A stretch of DNA of 47,947 nucleotides from Firm-08 sp045541535 (GCA_045541535.1 JAZQJG010000069.1:1-47947); one strand, 5' to 3'. Shown: positions 1 to 8,007, numbered from the stretch's first letter. Notes: a model not told the origin generated them from the sequence alone. Program-made: numbers and translations.

Positions 1-35
1 TTAAAAACGGCTATTTTCGCCCTATACTACGTCAA

Positions 36-76
36 AACACCGCAATATGCGTCAGCATTATTGCGGTGTTTTTTCT
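36..76 (+). terminator. Intrinsic terminator at window start
   Basis: A 12-bp stem (36-47 with 59-70) extends inward to a GTCA tetraloop with one bulged T and is followed by a T-rich run. It probably ends a plus-strand gene lying left of the window. Nothing recognisable is coded in 1-35. Confidence 0.85.
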
Positions 77-111
77 TGTCTATGACAAAAATATCTCGTT
101 TTTAAGTGCCG

Positions 112-250
112 AAGGCAGTTTTTGGATAGGAAATTTTGTTTGCGGCGAAGTCAAAAATGTAGGAATACTGACGTATTCCGAGGCTTTTGACGAGATGGCG
201 GGGAAAATTTACAGGCAAAAACCGGTTGATCTCTGCGGAACACCGCCCTT
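112..250 (+). repeat. Structured ~139-bp repeat element, copy 1 (possible ncRNA)
   Basis: This stretch matches the reverse complement of 47809-47947 with two mismatches (positions 158 and 240). It folds into nested helices: 115-118 with 233-236, 119-124 with 216-221, 131-137 with 204-210, 139-143 with 198-202 (partly G-T wobble), 150-156 with 185-191, and 162-168 with 173-179 closed by a TGAC loop. A purine-rich internal loop (144-149 against 192-197) sits in the middle. The element runs straight into an intrinsic terminator. The 5' boundary is not fixed, because the second copy is cut by the window edge exactly at the base matching 112. It may be a small structured RNA or a non-coding mobile repeat. 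I do not recognise the family. No convincing promoter was seen just upstream. Confidence 0.85.
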
Positions 251-270
251 GGCGGTGTTCTTCTTTTTTT
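239..270 (+). terminator. Intrinsic terminator closing repeat copy 1
   Basis: A perfect 9-bp stem (239-247 with 251-259) with a CTT loop is followed by CTTCTTTTTTT. Its left arm lies inside the conserved element and its right arm is specific to this copy. Confidence 0.9.
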
Positions 271-314
271 GCAATCCTTCTACAATATCCAAGTTCTTTT
301 GACCTTTTGTGCGA

Positions 315-343
315 TTGACAGAGGTTGAAGATTGTTGTATACT
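315..343 (+). promoter_or_regulatory. Sigma-A promoter for HTH-epimerase-AKR operon
   Basis: TTGACA at 315-320 and TATACT at 338-343 are separated by 17 bp. The promoter lies downstream of the terminator that closes the repeat element, so the HTH gene does not depend on read-through from that element. Confidence 0.85.
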
Positions 344-375
344 TTAGAAAAACATAAAAATAAGGTGAACAAACC

Positions 376-561
376 GTGCAACGATTGAAAAATTTGCGAA
401 GGACCCGCCGTTTGACACAGGTGGACGTGAGCCGACAATGCGGCATTCCCCGTCCCTTATACGCCCTCATTGAGCAAGGGAAACTGCCGCCCAGTCAGGC
501 GCAGTATGAGGCCCTGTCCACCCTGTACAACGTTTCGGTGCAATACCTTCAAAAACAATAA
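376..561 (+). CDS. Small XRE/Cro-C1-type HTH regulator
   Basis: This 61-residue protein is almost entirely one Cro/C1-type helix-turn-helix: a basic N-terminus (residues 1-13), the LTQVDVSRQCGI segment as the first HTH helices (about 13-24), a recognition region near RPLYALIEQGK, and a final helix to residue 60. It has no effector or dimerisation domain. I take the GTG start because AAGGTG lies 8 bp upstream. The aldose-epimerase-like gene begins 14 bp after its stop, so the two are probably cotranscribed from the promoter at 315-343. By family it should bind DNA. Its target is unknown, and autoregulation of this sugar operon is a guess. Confidence 0.8.
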   Translation: MQRLKNLRRTRRLTQVDVSRQCGIPRPLYALIEQGKLPPSQAQYEALSTLYNVSVQYLQKQ

Positions 562-575
562 AGGAAGTAAAAAAT

Positions 576-1415
576 ATGATTACCATTCAACGCGGGCCGA
601 TGAAGGCCGAGATCGATCCCCTGGGCGCCGAGCTGGTGGCCCTGTACAAAGACGGAGAAAACAAGCTCTGGTGCCGTGATCCCGAGATCTGGGGCAGCAG
701 CGCTCCCCTGCTCTTTCCCATCTGCGGCAGACTGCGGGAGGGCCGTTACACCCACGGTGGCGCCACCTACGAGCTCTCCCCCCACGGCTTTGCCAAAACC
801 GCCCTCTTTACCGTGGCGGAGCAGAGCGAGGATCGGGCCGTCTTTGAACTGGAGAGTAGTGACGAGACCGTAAAGGTATATCCCTTTACATTTTTGCTCC
901 GCGCAGTGTATCAACTGACCGACGAGGGCTTGGAGTTCCGCTTTGAGGTGGAAAACAAGGGAGAGAACGTTATGTACTATTCCCTGGGCGGTCACTGGGG
1001 CTTTGCCCTGGCAGAACAGCTCACCGCTTATACTCTGGCGTTTGATCAGGCTATCACGCTGGATCGGGAGATTTTGGACGGCGCCTTTTTGTCCGGGGAG
1101 ACGGAACGGGTGATGACCGAGCAAAAAGCCCTACCCCTGAGTTACCGCATCTGTGACAACGATACCTACGTTTTTAAAAACGTTCCCGCCGCCTGCACCC
1201 TGCGCCACGGCACCACCCCCGTGGTACGGCTGGAATATCCCGACACCCCCCATCTGTTGCTGTGGACCCTGCCGGGGCAGAAATATCTGTGTATTGAGCC
1301 CTGGAACGGTATGCCTGACGGCAAAGAGAGCGGAGAGCTGTCCCAAAAAGATTCCATCTGTGCCTTGGAGCCCGGCAAGCAGAAGACCTTTACACATAAA
1401 ATCATTCTTTATTAA
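576..1415 (+). CDS. Aldose 1-epimerase family protein (LacX/GalM-like)
   Basis: The 279-residue protein has the galactose-mutarotase fold signature of the short LacX-like branch of aldose 1-epimerases. It opens with a beta-strand, then GAELVALYKDG, a WG.SAPLLFPICGRL block (about residues 38-52), SPHGFAK (about 67-73), a GGHWGF block near residue 144 and a C-terminal WTLPGQKYLCIEPWNG block. Family members interconvert alpha and beta anomers of aldoses or act on related sugar phosphates in the cytoplasm. AAGGAAG precedes the ATG. It sits between the HTH gene and the aldo/keto reductase with short gaps, which suggests one sugar-related operon. The exact substrate cannot be read from sequence. 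Confidence 0.88.
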   Translation: MITIQRGPMKAEIDPLGAELVALYKDGENKLWCRDPEIWGSSAPLLFPICGRLREGRYTHGGATYELSPHGFAKTALFTVAEQSEDRAVFELESSDETVKVYPFTFLLRAVYQLTDEGLEFRFEVENKGENVMYYSLGGHWGFALAEQLTAYTLAFDQAITLDREILDGAFLSGETERVMTEQKALPLSYRICDNDTYVFKNVPAACTLRHGTTPVVRLEYPDTPHLLLWTLPGQKYLCIEPWNGMPDGKESGELSQKDSICALEPGKQKTFTHKIILY

Positions 1416-1435
1416 TTCCCGAAAGGAACAGGACG

Positions 1436-2518
1436 ATGAAAAAACTTGGATTTGGACTGATGCGTCTGCCGAAGTTGGACGAGCAGATCGACATTGAACG
1501 CACCGCCGCGCTGGCCGACAATTTTTTACGGCAGGGCTTTACCTATTTTGATACAGCCTACGTTTACCCCGGCTCGGAGGAGGCCTTCCGCGCCGCCATC
1601 GGCAGTCGCCACAAGCGGGAGGAATATCTGCTGGCAGATAAACTGCCCGTATGGGCATTGGAATCGGCGGAGGACTGCGAAAAGGTATTCACCACCTCGC
1701 TGGAGCGTTGCGGCGTGGACTATTTTGATTATTATATGGTCCACTCCATCACCGACGACAAATTGGATAAGATCAAAGAGTATGGTATGTTTGACTTTTG
1801 CCGCCGCAAAAAGGCGGAGGGTAAGGTCAAAAAGATGGGTTTTTCCTTCCACGGCTCCCCTGCCGCGCTGGAACAGCTTTTAAATGAGCATCCCGACGTG
1901 GATTTCGTCCAGTTGCAGATCAATTATCTGGATTGGGACAACGGCATCATCGCCTCCCGCATCAATTATGAAACCGTTCGCCGTCACGGCAAGGATATCA
2001 TCATTATGGAGCCCGTCAAGGGCGGCGCGTTGGCCAGTCTGAAGCCGGAGGCGGTGGCGGAATTTGCCGCCGTAGATCCCAAGGCTTCTCCCGCCTCCTT
2101 TGCCCTGCGGTACGCCGCCACCCTGCCCGGTGTCATTATGGTGCTCAGCGGTATGAGTGACGAGGCGCAGATGGAGGATAATCTGGCCACCTTTACCAAT
2201 CTCAAAGACTTGAGTGAAGCAGAAAGAACCGCCATTGAGCGGGTGCGCCGCATCACGCTGGATTCCCCGGTGATCGCCTGCACCGCCTGCGGTTATTGCG
2301 TGGAGGGCTGTCCTATGGAGATCCCCATTCCCGACATCTTCAAGGCTTATAACAAACAACTGCTTTCCGCCGACGGTATGGACCGCTATCGCAAGGTGAC
2401 CGAAAACAAGGGCAAGGCCGCCGACTGCATCGGCTGTGGCGGGTGCGAGGCCGTGTGTCCCCAGCATTTACCCATTGTGGACACCCTGTCGGCCGCCGCA
2501 AAAGTATTTAACAAATAA
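1436..2518 (+). CDS. Aldo/keto reductase with C-terminal [4Fe-4S] ferredoxin domain
   Basis: At 360 residues this is the clostridial fusion of an AKR barrel (about 1-270) to a ferredoxin-like tail. The barrel shows GFGLMRLP at the N-terminus, FDTAYVYPGSEE with the catalytic Asp and Tyr, the DKLP lysine and a VH.I histidine strand. The tail has two cysteine clusters, CTACGYCVEGCP (about 282-293) and CIGCGGCEAVCP (about 331-342), each with the CxxCxxCxxxCP spacing expected for a [4Fe-4S] cluster. AKRs reduce carbonyls with NAD(P)H; the clusters suggest an extra electron route, possibly to ferredoxin. The substrate is unknown. It ends the operon begun at 376 and is followed by a strong terminator. 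Confidence 0.92.
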   Translation: MKKLGFGLMRLPKLDEQIDIERTAALADNFLRQGFTYFDTAYVYPGSEEAFRAAIGSRHKREEYLLADKLPVWALESAEDCEKVFTTSLERCGVDYFDYYMVHSITDDKLDKIKEYGMFDFCRRKKAEGKVKKMGFSFHGSPAALEQLLNEHPDVDFVQLQINYLDWDNGIIASRINYETVRRHGKDIIIMEPVKGGALASLKPEAVAEFAAVDPKASPASFALRYAATLPGVIMVLSGMSDEAQMEDNLATFTNLKDLSEAERTAIERVRRITLDSPVIACTACGYCVEGCPMEIPIPDIFKAYNKQLLSADGMDRYRKVTENKGKAADCIGCGGCEAVCPQHLPIVDTLSAAAKVFNK

Positions 2519-2521
2519 TCC

Positions 2522-2549
2522 AAAAAGGAAGGCGATGCCTTCCTTTTTT
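2522..2549 (+). terminator. Intrinsic terminator after AKR gene
   Basis: A 10-bp stem (2524-2533 with 2537-2546) with a GAT loop is followed by a T-run. Confidence 0.9.
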
Positions 2550-2550
2550 G

Positions 2551-2579
2551 TTGACGGGAAAACGTTCTTGAGATATAAT
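2551..2579 (+). promoter_or_regulatory. Sigma-A promoter for MATE gene
   Basis: TTGACG at 2551-2556 and TATAAT at 2574-2579 have a 17-bp spacer. The promoter lies immediately after the preceding terminator and fixes the MATE start to an ATG downstream of about 2586. Confidence 0.85.
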
Positions 2580-2609
2580 GGAAACGTTGTGATTAAGGAT
2601 GGTGAAGCT

Positions 2610-4001
2610 ATGAAAACCGATCTGCTGGAAGCTCTGCGGCAAGGCAAGACCCTGTCTCTGCGGCAACAACTGCGACTGATCCTACAGCTCAGTCTGCCGG
2701 CCATTATGGCCCAATTGTCCAGCATTGTAATGCAATATATTGACGCCGCCATGGTGGGTCGGTTGGGAGCGGAGGAATCCGCCGCCATCGGGCTGGTGGC
2801 CAGCAGTACCTGGCTGTTCGGCGGGCTGTGCTCGGCGGCGGTGGTGGGCTTTACCGTGCGGGTGGCTCAAAGCATCGGCGCCGGTGAAGAACGACGGGCC
2901 AGAGACATTATGAAATTGTGTTTTGTCGCCACGGGAATACTTTTCGTCCTGTTGGCGCTGGCGGGAGCCCTGATCAGCCCCGCCCTGCCCCATTGGTTGG
3001 GCGGCAGTGCAGAGATCTGTGGCGGTGCCACCGGCTATTTTTTGGTCTACGCCCTCTCCCTGCCCTTTGTGGGACTCAACGCTTTGGCCGCCGGTATGTT
3101 GCAGGCCAGCGGAAATATGAAATTGCCGGGGCTGTTGCACGTAATAATGTGTTTTTTGGACGTGGTGTTCAATTTCTTTTTGATCTATCCCACCCATACC
3201 GTGGGCGGTGTGACGCTCCCCGGCGCGGGGCTGGGGCTGGTGGGTGCCTCTCTGGGCACCGCCCTGTCTCAGGTGGTGATCGGGCTGATACTGACCTGGT
3301 TTCTCCTGTGTCACTCCCCCATGCTACGCCTGCGCAAAGGGGAAAAGAATTTCTTTTCCGCCGGGGAGTTGGGCCGCTGTATCCGCATTTCGGTACCCGT
3401 GGCGGTAGAGCAGGTGGTGTCCTGCGGGGCGCACATTTTATTCACCGGCATTGTTTCTCCCTTAGGAAACGTTGCCATTGCCGCCAACTCCTTTGCCATC
3501 ACGGCGGAAAGTCTGTGTTATATGCCGGGCTACGGCATCGGACGGGCGGCCACCACCCTCATCGGACAGAGTGTGGGCGCCGGTCGTAAAGATCTGACCA
3601 ATAAGTTGGGATGGCTGACCACCCTGCTTGGTACGGCGGTGATGGGCGTTGCAGGTCTGCTGCTTTATTTAGCCGCTCCCTGGATGATGGCCCTGCTCAC
3701 TCCCGATACCCGGGTAATTGCCCTGGGTGTACAGGTACTGCGCATTGAAGCGGTGGCCGAGGCCTTTTACGGAGCCTCCATCGTAGCGCTGGGCGTCTTT
3801 CAGGGCGCGGGTGACACCTTGATCCCCAGTATAATGAACTTTTTCAGTATGTGGGTGGTCCGTCTGCCGCTGGCGGCCCTGCTGGCCCCCCGTTATGGTC
3901 TGGCCGGCGTGTGGGTGGCTATGTGTCTGGAGCTGTGCTTCAGAGGCGTTATCTTTTTGGTACGTCTGGCAGGCAAAGGATGGCGAAAAGAACGAGAATA
4001 A
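2610..4001 (+). CDS. MATE family multidrug/toxin efflux transporter
   Basis: The protein has 463 residues, the usual MATE length, with about twelve hydrophobic segments in two related halves. The first half holds LPAIMAQLSSIVMQYIDAAM and MVGRLG near the N-terminus, and the second half repeats this around PVAVEQVVSCGAHILF. MATE proteins export cationic drugs or metabolites in exchange for Na+ or H+ at the cytoplasmic membrane. I chose ATG 2610 because the promoter at 2551-2579 lies inside the longer open frame that starts at 2436, and because AAGGATGG precedes it. It is a single-gene unit between its own promoter and the purA promoter. The substrate is unknown. Confidence 0.92.
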   Translation: MKTDLLEALRQGKTLSLRQQLRLILQLSLPAIMAQLSSIVMQYIDAAMVGRLGAEESAAIGLVASSTWLFGGLCSAAVVGFTVRVAQSIGAGEERRARDIMKLCFVATGILFVLLALAGALISPALPHWLGGSAEICGGATGYFLVYALSLPFVGLNALAAGMLQASGNMKLPGLLHVIMCFLDVVFNFFLIYPTHTVGGVTLPGAGLGLVGASLGTALSQVVIGLILTWFLLCHSPMLRLRKGEKNFFSAGELGRCIRISVPVAVEQVVSCGAHILFTGIVSPLGNVAIAANSFAITAESLCYMPGYGIGRAATTLIGQSVGAGRKDLTNKLGWLTTLLGTAVMGVAGLLLYLAAPWMMALLTPDTRVIALGVQVLRIEAVAEAFYGASIVALGVFQGAGDTLIPSIMNFFSMWVVRLPLAALLAPRYGLAGVWVAMCLELCFRGVIFLVRLAGKGWRKERE

Positions 4002-4004
4002 GTA

Positions 4005-4033
4005 TTGCTTTTTGTATCAATGAATGATATAAT
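4005..4033 (+). promoter_or_regulatory. Sigma-A promoter for purA
   Basis: TTGCTT at 4005-4010 and TATAAT at 4028-4033 are separated by 17 bp. The predicted leader is about 40 nt, too short for a purine riboswitch, and none is visible. Confidence 0.8.
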
Positions 4034-4081
4034 GATTTATGTATGTAATACACCTTCAAAACAAGAAAGGGATGTTTGATT

Positions 4082-5356
4082 ATGGTAAAAGCAGTCGTCG
4101 GCGCCAACTGGGGCGACGAAGGAAAAGGTAAGATTACAGACGTATTGGCCAAGGATGCGGATATCGTCGTCCGTTTTCAGGGCGGTGCCAATGCAGGTCA
4201 TACCATCAAGAATAAATACGGCAAGTTTGCGTTGCACACCCTGCCCAGCGGCGTGTTCAACGACGGCGTCATCAACTGCATCGGTAACGGTGTGGCGCTG
4301 GACGCTGACAAGCTGATCAAGGAATATAACAGCGTGGTGGAGGCCGGTGTGCCCGCTCCCAAGCTGATGGTTTCCCAGCGTGCACAGCTGGTTATGCCCT
4401 ATCACATCCTGCAGGACGTGTATGAAGAGGAGCGTCTGGGTAAGGCCAGCTTTGGTTCTACCAAGAGCGGTATTGCCCCCTTCTATTCCGACAAATACGC
4501 CAAGATCGGTTTTCAGGTCTGCGAGCTCTACGATGAGGAGCGCCTGAAGGAAAAACTGACCCGTGTATTGGAAGTAAAGAACATTCTCTTTAAGAATTTG
4601 TATAACAAAGAGCCTCTGGACGTAGAGGAAGTTTTTGCCACCATGATGCAGTGGAGAGAGGGACTGGATCCCTTCGTCGGCGACGTAAGAAAACTGCTGT
4701 GGGAAGCGGAGAAGAGCGGCAAGACCGTATTGTTGGAGGGTCAGTTGGGCTCCCTGAAGGACACCGATCACGGCATCTATCCCATGGTTACCTCCTCCTC
4801 CACCGTAGCCGGCTTCGGTGCCATCGGCGCCGGCGTCGCCCCCTACGCCATCAAAGAGATCTACACCGTCATCAAGGCCTATTCCTCTGCCGTAGGCGCC
4901 GGCGCCTTTGTTTCCGAGATCTTCGGTGACGAGGCACAGCAGATGCGTCTCAACGGCGGTGACGGCGGCGAATTCGGCGCCACCACCGGCCGTCCCCGCA
5001 GAATGGGTTGGTTTGACTGCGTGGCCACCCGCTACGGCTGTGAGGTACAGGGTACCACCCACGGTGTACTGACCGTTATCGATGCTCTGGGCTATCTGGA
5101 CGAGATCAAGGTTTGCGTGGGTTATGAGATTGACGGCAAGGTAACCAAGGACTTCCCCGTTACCCCCCTGCTGGAAAAAGCCAAGCCCGTATTGGTCACC
5201 CTGCCCGGCTGGAAATGCGACGTGACCGGCATCACCAAATACGAGGATCTGCCCGAGAACTGCCGCAAGTATATTGAATTTATTGAAAGCGAGATCGGCT
5301 TCCCCATCAAGATCGTTTCCAACGGTCCCGCCAGAGAAGACATCATTTACAGATAA
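4082..5356 (+). CDS. purA: Adenylosuccinate synthetase
   Basis: This 425-residue enzyme joins IMP and aspartate using GTP, the first committed step from IMP to AMP. The P-loop WGDEGKGK includes the catalytic Asp (residue 12), and GGANAGHT supplies the catalytic His (residue 40). The IMP site block reads EGQLG followed by IYPMVTSSST (about 220-240), a variant of the more common EGAQG form, and RPRRMGW lies in the C-terminal half. The start is ATG 4082, about 10 bp after AAAGGG; an in-frame TTG six bases upstream is less likely. It is monocistronic, with its own promoter and a strong terminator. Confidence 0.97.
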   Translation: MVKAVVGANWGDEGKGKITDVLAKDADIVVRFQGGANAGHTIKNKYGKFALHTLPSGVFNDGVINCIGNGVALDADKLIKEYNSVVEAGVPAPKLMVSQRAQLVMPYHILQDVYEEERLGKASFGSTKSGIAPFYSDKYAKIGFQVCELYDEERLKEKLTRVLEVKNILFKNLYNKEPLDVEEVFATMMQWREGLDPFVGDVRKLLWEAEKSGKTVLLEGQLGSLKDTDHGIYPMVTSSSTVAGFGAIGAGVAPYAIKEIYTVIKAYSSAVGAGAFVSEIFGDEAQQMRLNGGDGGEFGATTGRPRRMGWFDCVATRYGCEVQGTTHGVLTVIDALGYLDEIKVCVGYEIDGKVTKDFPVTPLLEKAKPVLVTLPGWKCDVTGITKYEDLPENCRKYIEFIESEIGFPIKIVSNGPAREDIIYR

Positions 5357-5365
5357 ATTTTATAA

Positions 5366-5402
5366 AAGAATGCCGCAGGCCAATGGCCTGCGGCATTCTT
5401 TA
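5366..5402 (+). terminator. Bidirectional terminator between purA and GNAT gene
   Basis: A perfect 16-bp stem (5366-5381 with 5385-5400) has an AAT loop, with T-rich sequence on the right and A-rich sequence on the left. It can serve the convergent genes on both sides. Confidence 0.93.
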
Positions 5403-5422
5403 TTTGTTTTTTGATCGTATTT

Positions 5423-5890
5423 TTATAAAATTTCTTCCATTCCGATCTTTTGCGGGACAAGTCCCAGCTTTTCATAAAATTTCAAAGCGGAGGGATTGCA
5501 GGACCAGACGTTGAGGGTGATATTATAAAAGCCCTGTTCCTTGGCCCAAGCCTTGATAAAAGCGTACATCTGTTGCCCCACGCCCTGCCCCCGACATGCG
5601 GCATCCACGCACAGATCGTCAATATACAAAGTGCGACGGTCGGCCAGGCAGTTTTCGTTTTTGATCTCCTCCACAATGCAGAACAGATGGCAAAGTACCC
5701 GCTCCCCCTCGGCGCCCACGAAGATCACGTAGTCGGGATTATCCAACAAGGCCAACAATTGTTCATCGGTGTATTTTTTGGCCTCGGGCTTAAAGAGATC
5801 GGGGCGGCCCCGATGATGTACGTCGGCCACCTGATAGAGCAGACGATTCAGTTGCGGCAGATCGGCCGCCGTTGCAAGACGGATTTCCAT
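5423..5890 (-). CDS. GNAT family N-acetyltransferase
   Basis: The 155-residue protein is one GNAT domain. It starts with the typical MEIRLATAADLPQLNRL motif, has YIDDLCVD as strand beta-4, then CRGQGVGQQM, the acetyl-CoA pyrophosphate loop of the R/QxxGxG type (about residues 99-108), and ends with NPSALKFYEKLGL (about 132-144). Such enzymes move an acetyl group from acetyl-CoA to an amine. The acceptor cannot be predicted here. The start lies 11 bp after the stop of the SLH-carboxypeptidase gene and has AGAGGT upstream, so it is probably cotranscribed from the promoter at 7960-7988. Confidence 0.9.
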   Translation of the reverse strand: MEIRLATAADLPQLNRLLYQVADVHHRGRPDLFKPEAKKYTDEQLLALLDNPDYVIFVGAEGERVLCHLFCIVEEIKNENCLADRRTLYIDDLCVDAACRGQGVGQQMYAFIKAWAKEQGFYNITLNVWSCNPSALKFYEKLGLVPQKIGMEEIL

Positions 5891-5901
5891 AACAGTACCT
5901 C

Positions 5902-7926
5902 TTATCTTTTTAAAATATATTCAATGGAATTGATGAACTTCTGTTCATAGCCGCGGGCGGCAAATTCCCCGGGGGAGGAAACGTGGGGAAACTCAAAGAG
6001 CGCAGCGTGATAGCCCAACGAACGGGCGGCGTAGACGAAAAGATACCCCCGCCCGCCCAGCTTTTCGGGAGCAAGGGAGGGAAACTGACTCCAAAAGGCA
6101 GAGCGAAGCAACGTTTCCGATTCGTCGGCAATGATCTGGTTGTACCAGCCGTGTACGTCCACGAAATAGCGGGTGGCGTGCTTGTCGGCCACCTGCCGTA
6201 AGAAACCGTCCAACGCTTTGGCCTCCGGTGCCGCCAGAGGGGCCGAGCCGTTGAAGTTACGATCATCGGTATACACCTTAAAGCCGGAGGGGAAGGAACG
6301 GTTGAGATCAATTCCTTTGCGGATCAGTTTCCCCGAGGCGTCGTAGCTCCAGACGGTACGCCGTCCCGGCCCGTCACAGGAGGTTCCTTCCGCCAGCCCG
6401 TCGGGATTGCAGGAGGGCAAAACGTATACCGTCCAGCCCCCAAGGGCTTTCGGATCCTTTTTGAGTTTAGTCTCCAATGCCCGTACCAGGGCATGAGCGG
6501 TGTTGACCAGCGTTTGCCCGTCCCGCGCCCAATTATCCTCCCAGCCGTGAACGGCAAAGGTGAGCACCAAGGCCTTGGGCCCGTTGCCTAACTGATAGCC
6601 CGTCAGCGCCCGACCGGCGCCGCTGGTACCGTAAGTAAAGGTCTGGACCGCAATTTTCAAAGTGAAGCGCCGCCGCAAGGAGGGCTCCGCCAATCGGGCC
6701 AACACTCCTGCCAACTCACAACGCAACACCTTATCTCGGGGGCCGAAGGTGCCGTAGGAATCCTTGCCGCAAATGACTCCCGCATTATACAAATGCAGGA
6801 TGGCATCCGCTTCCTCCCCGGCATAATCGGGCAGAGCGTTCACCCGATTTAACGTGGGCAAACTGCCCTGCACCATACGGGCAAACATCCCCACCGCCTG
6901 CTCCCGGGTGGCAGAGGCGTCGGGATCGGCGGTATATTCCGCCGGCAGCAGGCCGGCGGCAGACAGGTAGCGATAATAACGGGAATACCAGGTTTTCCCC
7001 TTGGGAAAAGCATCCAACAGCTCGGTACTACCGGTAAGTCGCCGACAATGAAAGCGAGCCGCCGCCACTGCCACCTCGGACAGGGTGACGTGGCCGTTGG
7101 GGGAAAAGCTGTGGGCCGTTTCTCCGACCATCAATCCCCTTTCAAAGCAAAGGACTACGCTTTTATAATACCAAGCCTTGCGAGAAACGTCGGCAAAGCG
7201 GCCGTCATATTCGGTCACATCTGTAAAGTCATAGTACTTGCCATCATCAAAAGGCACAAAATACTGCTTTTGGCGCAGAGCGGGACGGATCAGACGACTG
7301 CAAATGACCGCCGCGGCGCCGCGGGTAAGGGGTGTATCCGGCTCAAAGGTGCCAAAGGCGTCGTTCCCCACCAGCACCCCCGCCCGATACAGGGGCAGAA
7401 TGCGACGGGCAGACTCCGGCGAGCAATCGGGGAGTGCATAGATCAGATTGATCTCCGCCAGATGCTCCGGATGGATAATGTCAGCAAACAGAAGTGCCAA
7501 AAACTCCCGTGGAGCGGGTGCCTCCGGCCTTTGGCGCCAGCTTTCGTCCAACAGTCCCAGATTTTCAAGATAGGTATAATAACGGACAAACCAGCCGCCC
7601 TTACTCGGAAGGGCATTCAGCTCCGCCAGGGAGCCGGTGGTATAAATCGCGTGTACACGGGCGGCCAGACTCACCGCCTCGGCCACCTCCATCGGCTTTT
7701 CCGGCAAAAAGCGATCGCCGCCCACGCCGCTCATCAAACCCAAGGCAGACATTTCCCGCACGTTGCCGTAATACCATGCCCGTCGGGGAACGTCGGTAAA
7801 GGCAATGGGGGTACCGCTGACAAAACGGTTCAAATCCCCTGCCGTCCCGTCGGTAGCAAAGACAGGGATGGAAAGAACGGCGCAAAATAATATAAGCCAA
7901 CTGAGTATCCTTCGAAATTTGCGCAT
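5902..7926 (-). CDS. Secreted M14 zinc carboxypeptidase with six SLH domains
   Basis: The 674-residue protein has a signal peptide (residues 1-24) followed by two SLH triplets: about 43-98, 108-160, 165-220, then 245-300, 312-357 and 365-420. The C-terminal 240 residues are an M14 metallocarboxypeptidase: HGWE gives zinc ligands His460 and Glu463, LNRSFP is the substrate-binding Asn-Arg block near 542, VDVHGW gives the third zinc ligand His592, and FEFP gives catalytic Glu645. SLH domains bind pyruvylated secondary wall polymer, so the enzyme should be displayed on the cell wall, where it could trim peptides or peptidoglycan stems. Putting the anchors before the catalytic domain, and having six of them, is notable. 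AAAGGAG precedes the ATG. Confidence 0.92.
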   Translation of the reverse strand: MRKFRRILSWLILFCAVLSIPVFATDGTAGDLNRFVSGTPIAFTDVPRRAWYYGNVREMSALGLMSGVGGDRFLPEKPMEVAEAVSLAARVHAIYTTGSLAELNALPSKGGWFVRYYTYLENLGLLDESWRQRPEAPAPREFLALLFADIIHPEHLAEINLIYALPDCSPESARRILPLYRAGVLVGNDAFGTFEPDTPLTRGAAAVICSRLIRPALRQKQYFVPFDDGKYYDFTDVTEYDGRFADVSRKAWYYKSVVLCFERGLMVGETAHSFSPNGHVTLSEVAVAAARFHCRRLTGSTELLDAFPKGKTWYSRYYRYLSAAGLLPAEYTADPDASATREQAVGMFARMVQGSLPTLNRVNALPDYAGEEADAILHLYNAGVICGKDSYGTFGPRDKVLRCELAGVLARLAEPSLRRRFTLKIAVQTFTYGTSGAGRALTGYQLGNGPKALVLTFAVHGWEDNWARDGQTLVNTAHALVRALETKLKKDPKALGGWTVYVLPSCNPDGLAEGTSCDGPGRRTVWSYDASGKLIRKGIDLNRSFPSGFKVYTDDRNFNGSAPLAAPEAKALDGFLRQVADKHATRYFVDVHGWYNQIIADESETLLRSAFWSQFPSLAPEKLGGRGYLFVYAARSLGYHAALFEFPHVSSPGEFAARGYEQKFINSIEYILKR

Positions 7927-7959
7927 AAGAGCCTCTGCTCCTTTCTGTGGTAGGGTATC

Positions 7960-7988
7960 ATTGTATCACACCCATTCGGATTTGACAA
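7960..7988 (-). promoter_or_regulatory. Sigma-A promoter for SLH-carboxypeptidase operon
   Basis: Reading the minus strand, TTGTCA (7988-7983) and TACAAT (7965-7960) are 17 bp apart. It lies back to back with the plus-strand promoter at 8008-8036. Confidence 0.75.
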
Positions 7989-8007
7989 TCGTTTTTTACC
8001 CAAACCC

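Noticed and set aside
66..470. Short open frames through the repeat element on both strands
   Set aside because: They cross terminators and the conserved hairpins, lack ribosome sites, and the pattern of differences between repeat copies does not suggest coding.
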